Positions 61,990 to 64,000 of a DNA stretch of 64,000 nt are shown here, one piece after another. The number at the start of each line of letters is the position of its first letter. Within the stretch, counting starts at the first letter, position 1. The position numbers were made by a program, and so were the translations under genes. The DNA comes from an uncultured Methanobrevibacter sp. GTDB taxonomy: Archaea > Methanobacteriota > Methanobacteria > Methanobacteriales > Methanobacteriaceae. The stretch is from the NCBI RefSeq assembly GCF_902788255.1, contig NZ_CADAJR010000026.1:1-64000 (forward strand), given 5' to 3'. Under the pieces are notes generated by a model. That model did not search any database, had not been told where the DNA came from, and saw nothing but the letters and a program-made list of their open reading frames with translations.

Positions 61990-62019
61990 TGAAGTGCAGA
62001 AAATGATGAGTGAAATGCA
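61990..62019. promoter_or_regulatory. Candidate LytTR box: TGAAGTGCA-N12-TGAAATGCA
   Basis: Two 9-base direct repeats (61990-61998 and 62011-62019) differ at one position and are separated by exactly 12 bases. LytTR regulators bind pairs of 9-base direct repeats with 12-13-base spacing. The pair lies about 20 bases upstream of the operon's TATA box, a position suited to activation. Confidence 0.6.
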
Positions 62020-62043
62020 AAAAAATAGAATTGAAATTAGTGG

Positions 62044-62742
62044 CTATAATACAGCCACCAAGTAATATAAGATTGAAGTTATTGCCGGAACTGTCAGGTT
62101 GTCAATTCCACCATAACTGAAGGCCTCACATAATGTTGCAACCGCTGAAATCATTATGATGTAAACGAGGTTGAATTCAGGCATTGTGCATCCGATTGAT
62201 GTGAAAACCATCCAGACAAATACACTCATAACGGTTGTCACAACAAACATTGTAAGTGATCCTTCGAGGGATTTTGTGCCTCCGAATACTGTGTATTTGA
62301 CTTTACCGAATTTCTGACCGATTAATGCTGCAAATCCATCACCGTATACCATTGGAACAATGGCCAGTGCAACAATCCATATGAAGAATTTCGGATCGTT
62401 TGCAGGTGAAAGCATGGAATAAACTGCAATCAGTATTGTCCATATTCCCGCATAGAAGAACAGCCCAAGCGCATGGCCTGATTCGGTTACGCTGTTTTCT
62501 ATTTTGACAGGTGAATATTCTGTCAGGAAGAACAGTGCTATTGTGATAGGCAATGTCAAAAACCAAACCATTACCCATGGATCTGAGAAAAATGGCATGG
62601 CAAATATCATGTTACCTACCATAATATGTAAAAATTTACGTGAAACTTCAGGTCGTGTCTTTAAAACCAATTCAGCTACAACGAAAATGACAGCAACATA
62701 AACATATACGATAATTAATGCAAGGATATCCGAGAATATCAT
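62044..62742 (-). CDS. SEC59/DGK1/VTE5-family prenyl or lipid alcohol kinase
   Basis: Six or seven membrane helices with PEVSRKFLHIMVGNMIFA, PMVYGDGFAALIGQKFGK, GTKSLEGSLTMF and VATLCEAFSYGGIDNLTVP, the conserved cytosolic loops of CTP-dependent dolichol/phytol/diacylglycerol kinases. In archaea this group may phosphorylate geranylgeraniol or an ether-lipid alcohol. The ATG overlaps the stop codon of the tocopherol-cyclase-like gene by one base, so translation is coupled. Confidence 0.8.
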   Translation of the reverse strand: MIFSDILALIIVYVYVAVIFVVAELVLKTRPEVSRKFLHIMVGNMIFAMPFFSDPWVMVWFLTLPITIALFFLTEYSPVKIENSVTESGHALGLFFYAGIWTILIAVYSMLSPANDPKFFIWIVALAIVPMVYGDGFAALIGQKFGKVKYTVFGGTKSLEGSLTMFVVTTVMSVFVWMVFTSIGCTMPEFNLVYIIMISAVATLCEAFSYGGIDNLTVPAITSILYYLVAVL

Positions 62743-63860
62743 TAGTCATCATACTCCCCGTATTCGCAACCTGCATTTTCGATTTTCACATGGTCAATTA
62801 GGGTTCCGTCTTTCTTGTATAATTTTATTTCACCCCAACCGTTTCCACCGTTCCATAGGCGGTTGTGTCTTTTGGTTCCGTTAGGTGCCTCATAGTTGAA
62901 AAGCATCATTTCGTCACGTTTGCAGTATAAAACCAATTCCATCTTGGAGTTCTTATTGCTTGCATTGATGTGCCATGTGTTAACGTCTTCGCCTTCCTCA
63001 AAGTCAAAGTCGATTTTAACGAGGTTCCAGAATCTTGCGAAGTTATATTCGTACATGGTCCCTTCATAATAGAATCCAATCAATAGCTTACGTGGAATTT
63101 CAATACCGAAAGCCTTTGGCCTTCCTCCCCCGGCTTCAAATGCGGAGTTGTTCAGTTTTTTACCGGTTATCAAACTTGTAATGTTACATGAGGAAATCCA
63201 TAGCCATGGTGAGGTGAAGTCTCCTCCCCAGTTCTTGTCGGCATATCCGTAAGATTTTTCAGGAATCACTTCGTATTCTTCTCCATCCAGCCAGATAGTT
63301 CCGCTGTATTCTGTTTTGATTCCTTCCGCATGCCAAAACATTTCAAATGCGTTTAGTTTCCTGAAAAATGAGTTAGCACCATATCCCACATTAAAAGTGA
63401 TTTTCTTGTCAATGTCCAAGTCCCACATCATGTCCCCTGCATCTGACATGTATTCAGGGTGGTTTTTGGCATCCTCTTCAGACACTCTTGAAAAACCGCT
63501 CATGTGTGTTTCTGTAAGGCTGCAGTCCCCGACTTGAATGTTGAGCTCGTCATCAGGGCAGTTGAAGTATTTCATTGAGTAAAAATTATGAATCTGTTTT
63601 GGGTTTTTACCCCATGTTCCTGCCTTGATCATACAGTATGATGGTTTTTTACCTGCTTTTTGGTTTTCAGGCAATTGTCCGAGTGTTGGTTCTTCTTCTG
63701 CTAAATCTGGGTTGCATACGAAGTATTCTATGAAGAATGGTTTCGGTTCTCCTGTCTTTTTATTATATGCTGTTAATGAATGCCACCACCAGTCATATCC
63801 CTTTTTGGCAAGTGGTCCCTTGAGCATGTAATAGTCTCTTTTCAAATCACTTTTATTCAT
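62742..63860 (-). CDS. Tocopherol-cyclase-like (lipocalin-type) protein
   Basis: A soluble protein of 372 residues, no signal peptide or membrane segment. The segment SYGYADKNWGGDFTSPWLWI followed by SSCNITS matches the core of tocopherol cyclase and related lipocalin-like enzymes (YxEKNWG...WxWxQxN). The N-terminal YDWWWHSLTAYNKKTGEPKP and the C-terminal WNGGNGWGEIKLY resemble the beta strands around it. It is translationally coupled to a VTE5-like kinase. A TATA box near 63,895 and a GGAGGG site precede the ATG. Substrate unknown; a prenylated molecule is likely. Confidence 0.65.
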   Translation of the reverse strand: MNKSDLKRDYYMLKGPLAKKGYDWWWHSLTAYNKKTGEPKPFFIEYFVCNPDLAEEEPTLGQLPENQKAGKKPSYCMIKAGTWGKNPKQIHNFYSMKYFNCPDDELNIQVGDCSLTETHMSGFSRVSEEDAKNHPEYMSDAGDMMWDLDIDKKITFNVGYGANSFFRKLNAFEMFWHAEGIKTEYSGTIWLDGEEYEVIPEKSYGYADKNWGGDFTSPWLWISSCNITSLITGKKLNNSAFEAGGGRPKAFGIEIPRKLLIGFYYEGTMYEYNFARFWNLVKIDFDFEEGEDVNTWHINASNKNSKMELVLYCKRDEMMLFNYEAPNGTKRHNRLWNGGNGWGEIKLYKKDGTLIDHVKIENAGCEYGEYDD

Positions 63861-63888
63861 ATTATCCCTCCAAAGGTAAGATAATATG

Positions 63889-63902
63889 TAATATATTTAA
63901 AA
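63889..63902 (-). promoter_or_regulatory. TATA box of the cyclase-kinase operon
   Basis: On the leftward strand, TTTAAATATATTAC lies about 35 bases before the ATG; GGAGGGATAAT is the ribosome site. Confidence 0.5.
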
Positions 63903-63958
63903 TGTATTAAATAATTTATTATTTAAATTAGAAAAAAAAGAAGAAAAATAGATGAATT

Positions 63959-64000
63959 TTACATTTTAGATTTCATTTCAGATATATCTTCACGATAATA
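63959..64000 (-). CDS. Possible C-terminus of a gene beyond the window
   Basis: The leftward frame reads YYREDISEMKSKM and then TAA, and it is open to the right edge. It may be the end of a gene that starts outside the window; too short to identify. Confidence 0.3.
   Translation of the reverse strand, partial: YYREDISEMKSKM

Overview
The bulk of this window (from about position 1,420 to the right end) is chromosome of a gut-type methanogenic archaeon of the Methanobacteriales, most like Methanobrevibacter. The sequence evidence is an archaeal ribosomal protein (L15e), a COG1325 RNA-binding/exosome-associated protein, FmdE, pseudomurein-binding repeats, archaeal TATA boxes, GGTGAT/GGAGG ribosome sites, low GC, and a large set of secreted adhesin-like proteins built from Ig-like and beta-helix repeats. 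The first ~1.4 kb is different: it has higher GC, a GGDEF/EAL cyclic-di-GMP protein and two bacterial-type intrinsic terminators. It fuses abruptly into the middle of an archaeal gene near 1,405-1,425, so I read it as a bacterial (Lachnospiraceae-like) sequence joined to the archaeal contig by misassembly.

Layout. 1-1.4 kb: bacterial tail. 1.4-2.3 kb: truncated secreted protein and a YkgJ-like protein. 2.4-8.9 kb: tandem transglutaminase-type surface proteins (one remnant, two full genes, one with pseudomurein-binding repeats) around an alpha/beta hydrolase. 9.0-11.1 kb: a 40-residue protein, a frameshifted MFS efflux gene and its MarR regulator with a candidate operator. 11.3-22.9 kb: mostly housekeeping, with a TPR-HIRAN protein, two M14-like membrane-anchored paralogues flanking TlyA and an FAD disulfide oxidoreductase, a secreted thioredoxin with CcdA, a cysteine synthase with a pyridoxal kinase, a SAP protein, a polyferredoxin-type membrane protein and SurE. 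23-30.3 kb: an MFS transporter, a diverged histone-fold protein with a C-terminal helix, two tandem membrane SpoIIE phosphatases, a SpoIIM-like protein and a secreted repeat protein.

30.5-34.5 kb mixes small redox-type genes with debris: fused TraX and DUF11-adhesin fragments, and an acyltransferase with an in-frame TAG. 34.6-40.3 kb is a mobile and decaying zone: a surface protein between 36-nt direct repeats, IS200/IS605-type end hairpins with compensatory stems, a complete-looking group II intron with its reverse transcriptase, a broken TnpA and an adhesin scrap. 40.4-49.1 kb holds a zinc-ribbon protein, an XRE regulator, COG1325 and L15e, then an ExbB/DUF2149/DUF2162 set, FmdE and a FecCD-type metal or cofactor ABC transporter. 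49.2-60.8 kb carries four large surface proteins. 60.8-63.9 kb holds a 2TM-LytTR-DUF3021 operon with a 9-N12-9 direct repeat upstream of its promoter, and a one-base-overlapping pair resembling plant/cyanobacterial VTE5 (prenyl alcohol kinase) and VTE1 (tocopherol cyclase).

Most notable: the archaeal LytTR system with its candidate operator, the VTE1/VTE5-like pair, the histone-fold protein lacking the usual DNA-contact loop, the pseudomurein-binding transglutaminase, and the intron/IS composite. All functions are read from motifs and context without any database search.
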